The notes under the pieces are model-generated. The model had not been told where the DNA came from and did not search any database. It saw only the letters and a list, made by a program, of their open reading frames with translations. DNA of 64,000 nucleotides from Paraburkholderia tagetis (lineage in GTDB: Bacteria; Pseudomonadota; Gammaproteobacteria; Burkholderiales; Burkholderiaceae). The translations under genes and the position numbers were made by a program. Shown in pieces: positions 1 to 9,153 of this stretch; positions within the stretch are counted from its first letter, which is position 1; each line of letters starts with the position of its first letter. Where the stretch lies: contig NZ_JAKLJA010000003.1 of NCBI RefSeq assembly GCF_022213065.1, forward strand, positions 124,001 through 188,000, in the 5' to 3' direction.

Positions 1-317
1 AGCAGCGCGTGCACCGGCACGCCATGATGCTTGCCCTTAATGTCCCAAAGCGCCTGGTCCACGCCTGCGATCGCGCTCATCGAGACAGGACCGCCGCGAT
101 AGAAGCCCGCGCGATACATCACTTGCCAATGGTCTTCGATAAGCAGCGGATCTTTGCCGATCAGATAGTCGGCGAGCTCGTCGACGGCGGCTGCAACCGT
201 GTGCGCCCGGCCTTCGACCACCGGCTCGCCCCAGCCGACGATCCCCTGATCTGTTTCAATCTTGAGAAAGAGCCAGCGGGGCGGCACGACGAAGGTTTCG
301 AGCCTGGTAATTTTCAT
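1..317 (-). CDS. dgoD: D-galactonate dehydratase, N-terminal part (cut by window edge)
   Basis: Reads leftwards from an ATG at 317 and leaves the window at base 1, so only about 105 N-terminal residues are visible. The visible start, [20 protein letters not shown], followed by [10 protein letters not shown] and later [20 protein letters not shown], matches the N-terminal capping domain of DgoD in the enolase superfamily. The enzyme removes water from D-galactonate to give 2-keto-3-deoxygalactonate in the DeLey-Doudoroff route. A strong ribosome site (AAGGAG) lies 7-8 bases before the ATG. The divergent FadR-type regulator beside it is probably its repressor. The catalytic barrel lies outside the window. 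Confidence 0.9.
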   Translation of the reverse strand, partial: MKITRLETFVVPPRWLFLKIETDQGIVGWGEPVVEGRAHTVAAAVDELADYLIGKDPLLIEDHWQVMYRAGFYRGGPVSMSAIAGVDQALWDIKGKHHGVPVHAL

Positions 318-358
318 GCGGAGTCTCCTTGTCGACGAATCGTCACATCGCGGAGACC

Positions 359-1138
359 ATGCTACTGCAAAAATCGCTTTTAAGTGCTATTAATAGTATT
401 ATTTCTCTTAAGCTCCCAGTATCTGGGTATTTACGGTGGACATCCCCCAGGAGAACGACCATTCAGCGCGATCTGCACGGAACGGTGGCATTCGAACTCG
501 GCAGCGCGATCCTGCGCGGCGACTACGCGCCCGCCGAGATATTGCCCCGCGAGGCCGAACTCATGGCGGCCTTCGAAGTGAGCCGCACAGTGCTGCGCGA
601 GGCGTTGCGCACGCTCACCTCGAAGGGGCTCGTGGAATCGCGTCCGAAGGTGGGCACGCGGGTGCGCGAGCGCACGGCGTGGAACCTGCTCGACGCCGAC
701 GTGCTCGACTGGTACGCGCGCGTCGCGCCGCCGCTCGCGTTTGCGCTCAAGCTTCAGGAAATGCGCGAGATGATCGAGCCGTTCGCGGCGGGACTCGCCG
801 CGAGTGCGCACGATGCGCACGCCTTCGAGCGGCTCGCGCACGCACATACCGCGATGGCCGAAGCGCGCAACGTCGACGAATGGGTGCGCGCCGACTTGCG
901 CTTTCACCTGGCCGTGCTCGCGGCGTGCCGCAACGAACTGCTGGTGCCGCTCGGCACGCTGATCGAGCGCACGCTCGAAGGCCAGTTGCGCGTGAACGCG
1001 AAGCGCGCGGACGTGTTCAACGCCGCGTTGCCCGACCATACGGTGGTGTTCGAGGCGATTGGCCGGCGCGATGCGCCTGCGGCGAGCGCCGCAATGGCGG
1101 CGTTGCTGCGTGTGACGCGCGAGCGCATCGAAGGGTGA
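359..1138 (+). CDS. FadR/GntR-family transcriptional regulator, DgoR-like
   Basis: Contains an N-terminal winged helix-turn-helix ([25 protein letters not shown] as the recognition region) and a C-terminal FCD ligand domain ([13 protein letters not shown], with conserved D and H metal ligands). Residue pattern and divergent position next to dgoD fit a DgoR-type repressor of galactonate use. The start is uncertain. The conserved part begins at [12 protein letters not shown] (about base 467), but the only ATG upstream in frame is at 359, which adds about 35 unconserved residues rich in AT. A TTG at 329 is also open. A non-canonical ATT at 461 is preceded by a perfect AGGAG at 449-453 and would give the usual family length. 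Function is well supported, start is not. Confidence 0.8.
   Translation: MLLQKSLLSAINSIISLKLPVSGYLRWTSPRRTTIQRDLHGTVAFELGSAILRGDYAPAEILPREAELMAAFEVSRTVLREALRTLTSKGLVESRPKVGTRVRERTAWNLLDADVLDWYARVAPPLAFALKLQEMREMIEPFAAGLAASAHDAHAFERLAHAHTAMAEARNVDEWVRADLRFHLAVLAACRNELLVPLGTLIERTLEGQLRVNAKRADVFNAALPDHTVVFEAIGRRDAPAASAAMAALLRVTRERIEG
387..396. promoter_or_regulatory. Perfect palindrome CTATTAATAG in the dgoD / regulator intergenic region
   Basis: A perfect 10-base palindrome in a short AT-rich island (about 366-415) inside otherwise GC-rich DNA. It lies between the start of dgoD (317) and the conserved coding part of the divergent regulator, which is where an operator or overlapping divergent promoters would be expected. 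Binding of the regulator here is inference. Confidence 0.35.
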
Positions 1139-1163
1139 GGGAACTGCAGCGGTGCCGAAATAG

Positions 1164-1200
1164 AAAAAGCCGCTGTTCCTTGCGGAACAGCGGCTTTCGC
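1164..1200. terminator. Intrinsic terminator after the GntR-type regulator
   Basis: Arms AAAGCCGCTGTTCC (1166-1179) and GGAACAGCGGCTTT (1184-1197) form a perfect 14-bp stem with a four-base TTGC loop. A run of A before and T after the stem allows it to work for the regulator on the plus strand and, less likely, against transcription beyond the tRNA gene on the other strand. Confidence 0.8.
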
Positions 1201-1203
1201 ATT

Positions 1204-1280
<77 letters not shown>

Positions 1281-1371
1281 GTAGAAGGAAGATTATGGCG
1301 ACGCCCCGGCGACCTGTCAAGCACTATCTCCCAATTTTTTCGGGGCCGCCGGGCCGCAGCGATTGGCAACG

Positions 1372-3030
1372 TCAATCCTGCGCGTAGATATCCGAGTCCT
1401 TGGTCTCCTTCACGAACAGCATGCCGATCACGAACGTCCCGAGCGCAATGATGATCGGATACCAGAGCCCCGAGTAGATATCGCCCTTGGCCGCCACGAT
1501 CGCGAAGGCCGTCGCTGGCAGGAAGCCGCCGAACCAGCCGTTGCCGATGTGATAGGGCAGCGACATCGACGTATACCGGATGCGTGTCGGGAACATCTCC
1601 ACCAGCATCGCTGCGATCGGCCCGTACACCATCGTCACGAATATCACGAGGATGGTCAGGATCGCCACGGTCATCGGCCAGTTGAGCTGCGCCGGGTCCG
1701 CCTTGGCTGGATAGCCCGCCGATTTCAGCGCGCCCGAGAGCGTTTTCTCGAACGTTGCGCCGGCCTCCTTCGCGCCGGCCGCCTTGCCGTCAAAGGTGTC
1801 GATCGTCGTGTCGCCCACCTTGATCTGTGCGAGCGCGCCGGCCGGCGCGGCGACGTTCGAGTAGTTCAGGCCAGCCTTCGAGAGCGCGCTCTTGGCGATG
1901 TCGCACGAACTCGTGAACTTCGAGGTGCCTACCGGGTTGAACTGGAACGAGCATTCGTCGGGGTTCGCGATTACCACGATCGGCGCGCGTGCCGTTGCGG
2001 CTTCGAGCGCGGGGTTCGCGAAGTGCGTGAGCGCCTTGAAGAGCGGGAAGTAGGTGAGCGCCGCGATCAGGCAGCCGGCCATGATGATCGGCTTGCGGCC
2101 GATCTTGTCCGAGAGCGCGCCGAAGAACAGAAAGAACGGCGTGCCGATCAGGAGCGCCAGCGCGATCAGGATATTGGCGCTCGCGCCGTCCACCTTGAGC
2201 GTCTGCGTGAGGAAGAAGAGCGCGTAGAACTGGCCCGTGTACCAGACCACGGCCTGGCCCGCCGTCACGCCGATCAGCGCGAGGATCACGACCTTGAGGT
2301 TCATCCATTGGCCGAACGCTTCGGAGAGCGGCGCCTTCGAAATCTTGCCTTCGGCCTTGATGCGCTTGAACGCCGGCGATTCGTCGAGTTGCAGGCGGAT
2401 CCACACCGAAACCGCGAGCAGCAGGATCGACGCGACGAACGGGATGCGCCACGCCCACGAGGCGAACTGCTCTTCACCCACCGTCGTGCGCACGCCGAGG
2501 ATCACGAGCAGCGAGAGGAAGAGGCCGAGCGTCGCCGTGGTCTGGATCCACGCGGTGTAGAAGCCGCGGCGTCCGGGCGGTGCATGTTCAGCCACGTAGG
2601 TGGCCGCGCCGCCGTACTCGCCGCCGAGCGCGAGGCCCTGCAAGAGGCGCATGGCGATGAAGATCACGGGCGCGGCAATGCCGATCGACGCGTAGCCCGG
2701 CAGGAAGCCCACCACGAAGGTCGAGAGACCCATGATGACGATGGTGACGAGAAAGGTGTGCTTGCGACCCACGAGGTCGCCGAGCCGGCCGAACACGATC
2801 GCGCCGAACGGCCGCACCGCGAAGCCCGCCGCAAAGCCGAGCAGCGTGAAGATGAAGCCCGCGGTGGGGTTCACGCCGGAGAAGAAGCTTTTGCTGATAT
2901 AGGCCGCGAGCGAGCCGGCCAGGTAGAAGTCGTACCACTCGAACACCGTGCCGAGCGACGACGCGAAGATCACGCGTTTTTCATCGCTGGTCATCGGCGT
3001 GTGTGAGACTTGTCCGCCAACGGTTGCCAT
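1372..3030 (-). CDS. MFS transporter, metabolite:H+ symporter (MHS) family
   Basis: About 552 residues with twelve predicted membrane segments. The start LGTVFEWYDFYLAGSLAAYI, the loop GRLGDLVGRKHTFL, and LLQGLALGGEYGGAATYVAEHAP are hallmarks of the MHS branch (ProP, ShiA, KgtP), which import small organic acids or osmolytes with protons. It has an additional loop of roughly 110 residues (about 340-440, rich in Ala, Lys and Asp with two Cys) before the last membrane segments, which lengthens it beyond the usual 430-450 residues; Burkholderia has many such extended members. The ATG at 3030 has GGAG six bases upstream. An in-frame TTG at 3042 would overlap that ribosome site. The substrate cannot be read from the sequence. 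Confidence 0.88.
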   Translation of the reverse strand: MATVGGQVSHTPMTSDEKRVIFASSLGTVFEWYDFYLAGSLAAYISKSFFSGVNPTAGFIFTLLGFAAGFAVRPFGAIVFGRLGDLVGRKHTFLVTIVIMGLSTFVVGFLPGYASIGIAAPVIFIAMRLLQGLALGGEYGGAATYVAEHAPPGRRGFYTAWIQTTATLGLFLSLLVILGVRTTVGEEQFASWAWRIPFVASILLLAVSVWIRLQLDESPAFKRIKAEGKISKAPLSEAFGQWMNLKVVILALIGVTAGQAVVWYTGQFYALFFLTQTLKVDGASANILIALALLIGTPFFLFFGALSDKIGRKPIIMAGCLIAALTYFPLFKALTHFANPALEAATARAPIVVIANPDECSFQFNPVGTSKFTSSCDIAKSALSKAGLNYSNVAAPAGALAQIKVGDTTIDTFDGKAAGAKEAGATFEKTLSGALKSAGYPAKADPAQLNWPMTVAILTILVIFVTMVYGPIAAMLVEMFPTRIRYTSMSLPYHIGNGWFGGFLPATAFAIVAAKGDIYSGLWYPIIIALGTFVIGMLFVKETKDSDIYAQD

Positions 3031-3340
3031 ATGTGTCTCCAATTTTGATATGCCGCGTGTTGGTATGGCCCGCCCGGGCGGTGAACCTCGGGGCTCGTGC
3101 GGTCCTGCGATGCATTATTGGAATGGAAACTTACGGGGTTCTGACGGCAGGGAGCCTTTTTCGTGAGGCGTTTCCGGCTTTCCGTGATTGGCTAATCACC
3201 GTTAATTTGCCGCGAATAGTAGGTAACTGCAGGTCAACTTCGTCTATTGATCGGATTCGTGCGGGTTGGGTTAGTGCCCGCTAAGGGTAAGTCCCATCCC
3301 CGATTCAGGCCGTTTTGCCGTCAGTTTCGAGCGAATGCTG
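3031..3340. other. Intergenic region between sensor kinase and MFS transporter
   Basis: Holds no convincing gene. It must contain the promoter of the MFS gene, which reads left. The one clear structure is a small inverted repeat GTGATT-GGCT-AATCAC at 3184-3199, about 155 bases upstream of the MFS start, which could be an operator. The GC-rich palindrome CCCGCCCGGGCGG near 3069 is probably incidental. Confidence 0.35.
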
Positions 3341-5017
3341 TCAGCTTGCGCCACGCAGGCGCAGCGTCACGCGCACGAGCGTGCCGGCAAGACGCGGTTC
3401 GAGTTGATAGACGTTGTCGTCGATGGCGAGCGTGCCGCCGTGCATCGTCGCGATCTCGCGCACGATCGCGAGTCCGAGGCCGCTGCCTTCGCCGTCGCGC
3501 CCGAGGATGCGATAAAAGCGCTCGAGCACGCGCTCGCGCTCGGCGGCGGGAATGCCGATGCCGGTGTCCTCCACTTCCAGATGCACGGCGTGCGCCGCGG
3601 GTTCGGGCCGCACGCGCACCGTGATGCGGCCGCCGGCGGGCGTGTAGCGGATCGCGTTGTCGATCAGGTTCGACAGCATCTCTCGCAGCATCACGGGGTT
3701 GCCGTCGACCTGCACCGGCGCAGAGCGGCCTTGCGTGCTGCGTCCGCCGTTTTCGTCGTGGCTGGCGTGCCCCTCGTGCCCTTCGTGTCTATCGTGCCTA
3801 TCGTGCCTATCGTGCCGGTCGGACAGGTTGGGTTCCGGGCCTTCGTAGCCCAGATCCATCTGCTTGGCGAGCGCGGGCTGCACCCAGTCGCGCACCGCGT
3901 GACGGGCCACGTCGGCGATATCGACAGGCATGAAGACTTGCCCCGACATGCGGTTCTCGGCGCGCGCGAGCGCGAGCAATTGCGTGACGAGCCGTGCGGC
4001 GTGCTCGGAGCTCGTCGCGATCTGCTCGAGCGAGCGGTGTACTTCGGCGCTCGCGTCCTGGCGCAGCGCGAGTTCGGCCTGGGTGCGCAGGCCCGCGAGC
4101 GGCGTCTTCATCTGGTGCGCGGCATCGGCGATAAAGCGCTTTTGCAGCTGCATGTTCTGCTCGAGGCGCGTGAGCAGATCGTTGAACGAGGTGACGAGCG
4201 GCTCGATCTCGGGCGGGGCGCGCCGCGCTTCGAGCGGCGAGAGGTCGTCGGGGCGGCGCATGCGCATGTTCGACTGCAGCGCGTGCAGCGGCGCGAGGCC
4301 GCGCGAGAGGCCGAACCAGACGAGCAGGATCGCGAGCGGCAAGATCACGAACTGCGGCAGGATCACGCCCTTGATGATGTCGTTGGCGAGCTGGCGGCGC
4401 TTGTCGAGCGTCTCGGCCACCTGCACGAGCACGGGCTGCGAGCCCGCCAGATTCGGCAGCTCGACCGTCGTATAGGCCACGCGGATGTCGATGCCGTGCA
4501 GCATGTCGTCGCGGAATTCCACGAGGCCGGCGGGCGGGCGGTCTTCGTCGCGCGGCAGCGGCATCTCGCGGTCGCCGCTCACCAGCTCGCCACGGCTGCC
4601 GAGCACCTGGTAGAACACATTGTCGATGTTGTCGGCGCGCAGGAAGTCGCGCGTGGAGTTGGGCAGCGAGAGTTCAGCCACGCCGTTGACCGGATGGATC
4701 TGGCGCGCGAGCACGTAGGCATCGGTTTCGAGCGCGCGGTCGAACGGGCCGTTGGCGATCGATTTGGCGACGAGATAGGTGACCGCGATGCTCATCGGCC
4801 AGAGCAGCAAAAGCGGCGCGAGCATCCAGTCGAGAATTTCGCCGAACAGCGAGCGCGGACGCGCCGCCGCGGCTTCGGCCTCGTCGGGCGGGGCGAAGGG
4901 GTTGGCGTAGCGGGCGTCGCGCGCTTCGTCGTCGAGCGCGCCGGCCTCGGCTGGGGGCATCGGCGAGGCGCCGGACGAGGCCGGCGCGGGGTGTGCGGCG
5001 GGAGCGGGCTCGGCCAT
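3341..5017 (-). CDS. Sensor histidine kinase, TctE-like
   Basis: A 558-residue membrane kinase. A proline- and alanine-rich cytoplasmic tail (1-57) is followed by a first membrane segment (about 64-86), a periplasmic region to about 215, and a second segment (about 217-238). The dimerisation/phosphotransfer motif FIADAAHQMKTPLAGL places the phospho-accepting His near 301. N box (SNLIDNAIRYTP, about 449-460), G1 (DTGIGIP) and G2 (GSGLGLAIV) complete the ATPase domain. The gene follows the response regulator by 12 bases, so the two form one operon. Between the phosphotransfer and ATPase domains lies a tandem Asp-Arg-His repeat (about 400-420) not normal for the family. N-terminal architecture resembles TctE, which senses tricarboxylates in other bacteria; the ligand here is unknown. 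Confidence 0.9.
   Translation of the reverse strand: MAEPAPAAHPAPASSGASPMPPAEAGALDDEARDARYANPFAPPDEAEAAAARPRSLFGEILDWMLAPLLLLWPMSIAVTYLVAKSIANGPFDRALETDAYVLARQIHPVNGVAELSLPNSTRDFLRADNIDNVFYQVLGSRGELVSGDREMPLPRDEDRPPAGLVEFRDDMLHGIDIRVAYTTVELPNLAGSQPVLVQVAETLDKRRQLANDIIKGVILPQFVILPLAILLVWFGLSRGLAPLHALQSNMRMRRPDDLSPLEARRAPPEIEPLVTSFNDLLTRLEQNMQLQKRFIADAAHQMKTPLAGLRTQAELALRQDASAEVHRSLEQIATSSEHAARLVTQLLALARAENRMSGQVFMPVDIADVARHAVRDWVQPALAKQMDLGYEGPEPNLSDRHDRHDRHDRHEGHEGHASHDENGGRSTQGRSAPVQVDGNPVMLREMLSNLIDNAIRYTPAGGRITVRVRPEPAAHAVHLEVEDTGIGIPAAERERVLERFYRILGRDGEGSGLGLAIVREIATMHGGTLAIDDNVYQLEPRLAGTLVRVTLRLRGAS
3774..3818. repeat. In-phase 9-bp tandem repeat inside the sensor kinase gene
   Basis: Five to six copies of a 9-base unit of the form TCGTGCCTA stand head to tail. 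On the coding (minus) strand they encode DRH units followed by EGH units, giving a flexible His- and Asp-rich insert between the phosphotransfer and ATP-binding domains. Units of nine bases keep the reading frame when copies are gained or lost. Confidence 0.85.
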
Positions 5018-5029
5018 CGTCGCGCCTGG

Positions 5030-5908
5030 CTATTTGTAGTAGTGGCTGGCCGGCATGGCGGGTGGCGCAGCGGCGCCCGGCGTGTCGACGCCCGACGTAT
5101 CGCCGCCCGGCGTATCGACGCCCGACGCCTCGGTGCGCGCGGTGGTCGCGGGATTCGCCGCGGCCGGGGCGCTTGAGGGGGGATATGCGGGGGCGCTTGT
5201 GGGTGCACTTGTGGGTGCACTTGCGGGTGCACTCGCCGGATTCGCTTCTTTCTCGAGGCAGTACCCGAGCCCGCGCACGGTCACGATGCGCACGCCGCCC
5301 GCTTCGAGCTTTTTACGCAGCCGGTGCACGTAGACCTCGATCGCGTTGTTGCTTACTTCCTCGCCCCATTCGCACAGATGGTCGACGAGCTGCTCCTTCG
5401 AGACGAGCCGCCCGAGCCGCTGCAGCAGCACTTCGAGCACGCCGAGCTCGCGCGCCGACAGATCGAGCGCCTGGTCGTTGATGCGGGCCACGCGCCCGAC
5501 CTGATCGAACGCCAGCGCGCCATGGCGCACGACCGTGGGGCCGCCGCCCGCGCCGCGCCGCGTGAGCGCGCGCACGCGCGCTTCCAGCTCGTTGAGCGCG
5601 AAGGGCTTGGCCATGTAATCGTCGGCGCCGAGGTCGAGGCCTTTCACGCGCTCGTCCACGCTGTCGGCGGCCGTGAGGATCAGGACGGGGAGATTGGAAT
5701 TGCGCGCGCGCAAGCGGCGCAGCACTTCGAGGCCCGGCATTTTCGGCAGGCCCAGATCGAGGATCAGGAGGTCGAACGTCTGCATCGATAAGGCCGTATC
5801 GGCGTCCACGCCATGACGCACGTGATCAACGGCATAGCCCGCCTGGCGGAGTGATCGGACGAGACCGTCCGCGAGTATGCTGTCGTCTTCGGCAATGAGA
5901 ATTCGCAT
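5030..5908 (-). CDS. OmpR-family response regulator, TctD-like, with long low-complexity C-terminal tail
   Basis: Starts MRILIAEDDSILADG. The receiver domain has the acidic pair D8/D9, phosphorylation site D51 in LLILDLGLPK, and the conserved Lys in ADDYMAKPF. The winged-helix DNA-binding domain ends at RIVTVRGLGYCLEKE (about 227). The family normally stops there, but this protein continues for about 65 residues of Ser/Ala/Pro/Thr repeats (SAPxSAPT and GVDTPGGD units) to SHYYK. First gene of a two-gene operon with the sensor kinase and divergent from recA, with about 270 bases between. Longer in-frame extension upstream of 5908 is open but lacks homology. Confidence 0.9.
   Translation of the reverse strand: MRILIAEDDSILADGLVRSLRQAGYAVDHVRHGVDADTALSMQTFDLLILDLGLPKMPGLEVLRRLRARNSNLPVLILTAADSVDERVKGLDLGADDYMAKPFALNELEARVRALTRRGAGGGPTVVRHGALAFDQVGRVARINDQALDLSARELGVLEVLLQRLGRLVSKEQLVDHLCEWGEEVSNNAIEVYVHRLRKKLEAGGVRIVTVRGLGYCLEKEANPASAPASAPTSAPTSAPAYPPSSAPAAANPATTARTEASGVDTPGGDTSGVDTPGAAAPPAMPASHYYK
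5190..5237. repeat. 12-bp tandem repeat in the tail of the response regulator gene
   Basis: Four consecutive 12-base units close to GGGTGCACTTGT encode the Ser-Ala-Pro-x repeats of the regulator tail. A second repetitive stretch at about 5080-5130, based on CGACGCCCGACG, encodes the Val-Asp-Thr-Pro-Gly units. Confidence 0.85.
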
Positions 5909-6058
5909 GTGCGCCAGCGTCGCCCTCGAAGCGCTTTTAAGCCCGTTTTGTGCGTCGCGGTGCGCGCAGCGCTCCCGGCTGGGGGCGAGCCCGGGCAGCG
6001 TCGGGCGGCGGTCTCCGAAAATTCGCGGTTTCGGCACGCGCGTCCGCTAAAAACGGGC

Positions 6059-6086
6059 TTGCCAAAACTACTGTTTTTTTATACAG
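6059..6086 (+). promoter_or_regulatory. LexA (SOS) box and promoter of recA
   Basis: CTGTTTTTTTATACAG at 6071-6086 fits the proteobacterial SOS box CTG-N10-CAG, differing from the ideal only in the TA-rich centre. It overlaps a possible -10 element TATACA (6080-6085), with TTGCCA (6059-6064) as a weak -35 at 15 bases. It lies 92 bases before the recA start, so LexA bound here would block recA transcription until DNA damage. LexA control of recA is known for the group; the site assignment is from sequence. Confidence 0.88.
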
Positions 6087-6177
6087 TGTCTGCGTTCAAG
6101 CGTATGTGCCCGAGTTTGTCACCAGCGGCACGTGCGCGTCGTCACCAGACGCCGTTCATCATAGCAAAGGACGATTC

Positions 6178-7254
<1,077 letters not shown>

Positions 7255-7291
7255 GTCCCGAAGTCGGCGCCAGAGAGTCAGCACTATCGTG

Positions 7292-8257
7292 ATGCGCAAG
7301 GACGGGTCCGCTTCGGTGCCGCATGAGACGGAAACGTCCGCGGCAACTCCCGTGGCAACGTCCACGGAAGCCAGGTCCGCGGCTTCGGACGAGGCGGAAC
7401 ACCTGCATGAAGCACGGCGCGCAACGCGCCGTACTGCCGCGCAACGCATCGGCACACAAAGCCGCGACGCCCATTCGGGCGCTCGCGGCTTTGCCGCTTC
7501 TCACGATCTGGATAGCGAGGGCGGGGCGGTATTCGAAGTGCCGTTCGAGGCATTTTTCGATGCGCCCTTCAATGCACCCTCCAATGCACCCGCCAATGCA
7601 CCCACCGAGGCTTCGTCCGCAGCGCCGCGCGAAATCCGCCGTGCTACGCAACGCGAGCGGTTTGAAACGCAGCACGAAGTATACGAAGAAGCACGTGAAG
7701 CAGCGCACGTAGCGGCCGCGCCGCAAGCCGACCGCTTCGAGCGCACCTCCACCTCGCGCATGCCGCGCACCTCGCGCAAGGACGAAACGTCTAGCAAGCA
7801 GCGTCCCGAGCGTTCGCTCAAGGGGCGTGCACTCGGCTATCTCTCGCGCCGCGAGTACAGCCGCGCGGAACTCTCGCGCAAGCTTATGCCCTTCACCGAA
7901 AACGCCGACGAACTCGAAGCGCTGCTCGACGCGCTCGAACGCGAGGGCTGGCTTTCCGACGCGCGCTTTGCGGAAAGCGTCGTGTACCGCCGCGCCGCGC
8001 GCCTGGGGGCAGGGCGCATCGTCAGCGAACTCAAGCGTCATGCCGTGGGCGAAACGCTCATCGAAGAAGTGAACGCGCAATTGCGCGAAACCGAGCTCGC
8101 CCGCGCTCGCGCCGTCTGGCAGAAGAAGTACGGCCAGTTGCCCGAGACTCCCGCCGAGCGCGCGCGTCAGGCGCGTTTCCTGGCCGCGCGTGGTTTCTCG
8201 ATGTCAATCATCGGCAAGATCTTGAAGGGCATCGAAGACTGCTTCGAGGGCGAGTGA
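7292..8257 (+). CDS. recX: Regulatory protein RecX with long disordered N-terminal extension
   Basis: The last 150 residues (SLKGRALGYLSRREYSRAEL to FSMSIIGKILKG) are a clear RecX with its three-helix repeats; RecX binds RecA filaments and limits their growth. The family is usually 150-170 residues, somewhat longer in Burkholderia, but here about 170 residues of low-complexity Ala/Glu/Thr/Arg sequence precede the domain, including four short units ending in Ala-Pro (about residues 90-105) built from a 12-base repeat at 7558-7605. It follows recA directly. The start could be the GTG at 7289 or ATG at 7292; neither has a strong ribosome site, and a shorter protein from an internal start cannot be excluded. 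Confidence 0.9.
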   Translation: MRKDGSASVPHETETSAATPVATSTEARSAASDEAEHLHEARRATRRTAAQRIGTQSRDAHSGARGFAASHDLDSEGGAVFEVPFEAFFDAPFNAPSNAPANAPTEASSAAPREIRRATQRERFETQHEVYEEAREAAHVAAAPQADRFERTSTSRMPRTSRKDETSSKQRPERSLKGRALGYLSRREYSRAELSRKLMPFTENADELEALLDALEREGWLSDARFAESVVYRRAARLGAGRIVSELKRHAVGETLIEEVNAQLRETELARARAVWQKKYGQLPETPAERARQARFLAARGFSMSIIGKILKGIEDCFEGE

Positions 8258-8410
8258 CGGAAAACTGAAGGAAAGCTGACCGGAAAATTGAGCCGGCAGG
8301 CTCAAAAAACGGCTGTGGCCAAGCCCCGCCGGGCACTGTGGGTTCGCTGCTGTCTCAAATACTCGGTATGCTAAAATCGCGAGGTTTTCCTGTCCGGTCT
8401 TACCTATAGC

Positions 8411-9103
8411 ATGCCGCTTTCTCCGCCAGCGCCTCGCCAGTTGCGTCATCAGCGCGCTATCCGGGCGGTCGCCTATGAGCGCGAGGACGGTCTATGGGAC
8501 ATCGACGCGTGTCTGACCGACCACAAGCCACGCGACGTGCCGCTCGCCGCCGGTGTCCGGCCCAACGGTTTGCCGATCCATGAACTCTGGCTCCGCATCA
8601 CGATCGATCGCAAGCTCAACGTCGTCGACGCAGAAGCGTCGTCCGACTGGGTGCCTTACGACGGTCAGTGCCAGAACGCCAATCCCGCCTATCGGGCCCT
8701 TATCGGGCTCAATCTTCTCCAGAACTTTCGCCGCGAAGCGGGCCAGCTCCTCGCTGGCACGGTTGGCTGCACGCACCTCACCGAAATGCTGGGCGTGTTG
8801 CCGACTGTTGCGGTCCAGGCGTTTGTCGGAGCGGTGTGGAACGTATCCAGTGGAGCGCCGGGCGAAGCGCCCGGATCGGAACCCAGCAAGACCGCCGACG
8901 ACAAAGCCGTCGGCGAAAAGCCGCCTTTCCAGCTCGGCCGCTGCCACGCGCTGCGGTTCGACGGCGAGGCGGTCAAGCAGTTTTATCCGCGCTGGTACGG
9001 CCATGCGCCACGCTCAATAGAGCGCGGTGCGGAAGCCCCCAGCGTGCGCGACAACTCAGGCCCGAGCCAAGAGGGCAAGGCCGACGTTCTCACGCATGAA
9101 TAA
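8411..9103 (+). CDS. DUF2889 domain protein
   Basis: A 230-residue protein matching the DUF2889 family, widespread in Betaproteobacteria and of unknown function. Recognisable parts are [23 protein letters not shown] near the N terminus, [14 protein letters not shown], and [13 protein letters not shown]. The last 70 residues are variable and polar. No signal peptide or membrane segment. It stands alone between recX and sucC with 153 and 50 bases on either side. TAAAAT-like sequence about 35 bases upstream could be its -10 element. The C-x-H-L motif suggests a metal site, but this is inference only. Confidence 0.85.
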   Translation: MPLSPPAPRQLRHQRAIRAVAYEREDGLWDIDACLTDHKPRDVPLAAGVRPNGLPIHELWLRITIDRKLNVVDAEASSDWVPYDGQCQNANPAYRALIGLNLLQNFRREAGQLLAGTVGCTHLTEMLGVLPTVAVQAFVGAVWNVSSGAPGEAPGSEPSKTADDKAVGEKPPFQLGRCHALRFDGEAVKQFYPRWYGHAPRSIERGAEAPSVRDNSGPSQEGKADVLTHE

Positions 9104-9153
9104 CAACAGCGGAAACGAAGTTCACTCCAACTCTCAGACTGAAGGAATCACGC

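Noticed and set aside
1363..3006. 547-codon plus-strand frame opposite the MFS gene
   Set aside because: Arg/Glu/His-rich mirror frame; the transporter on the other strand is clear.
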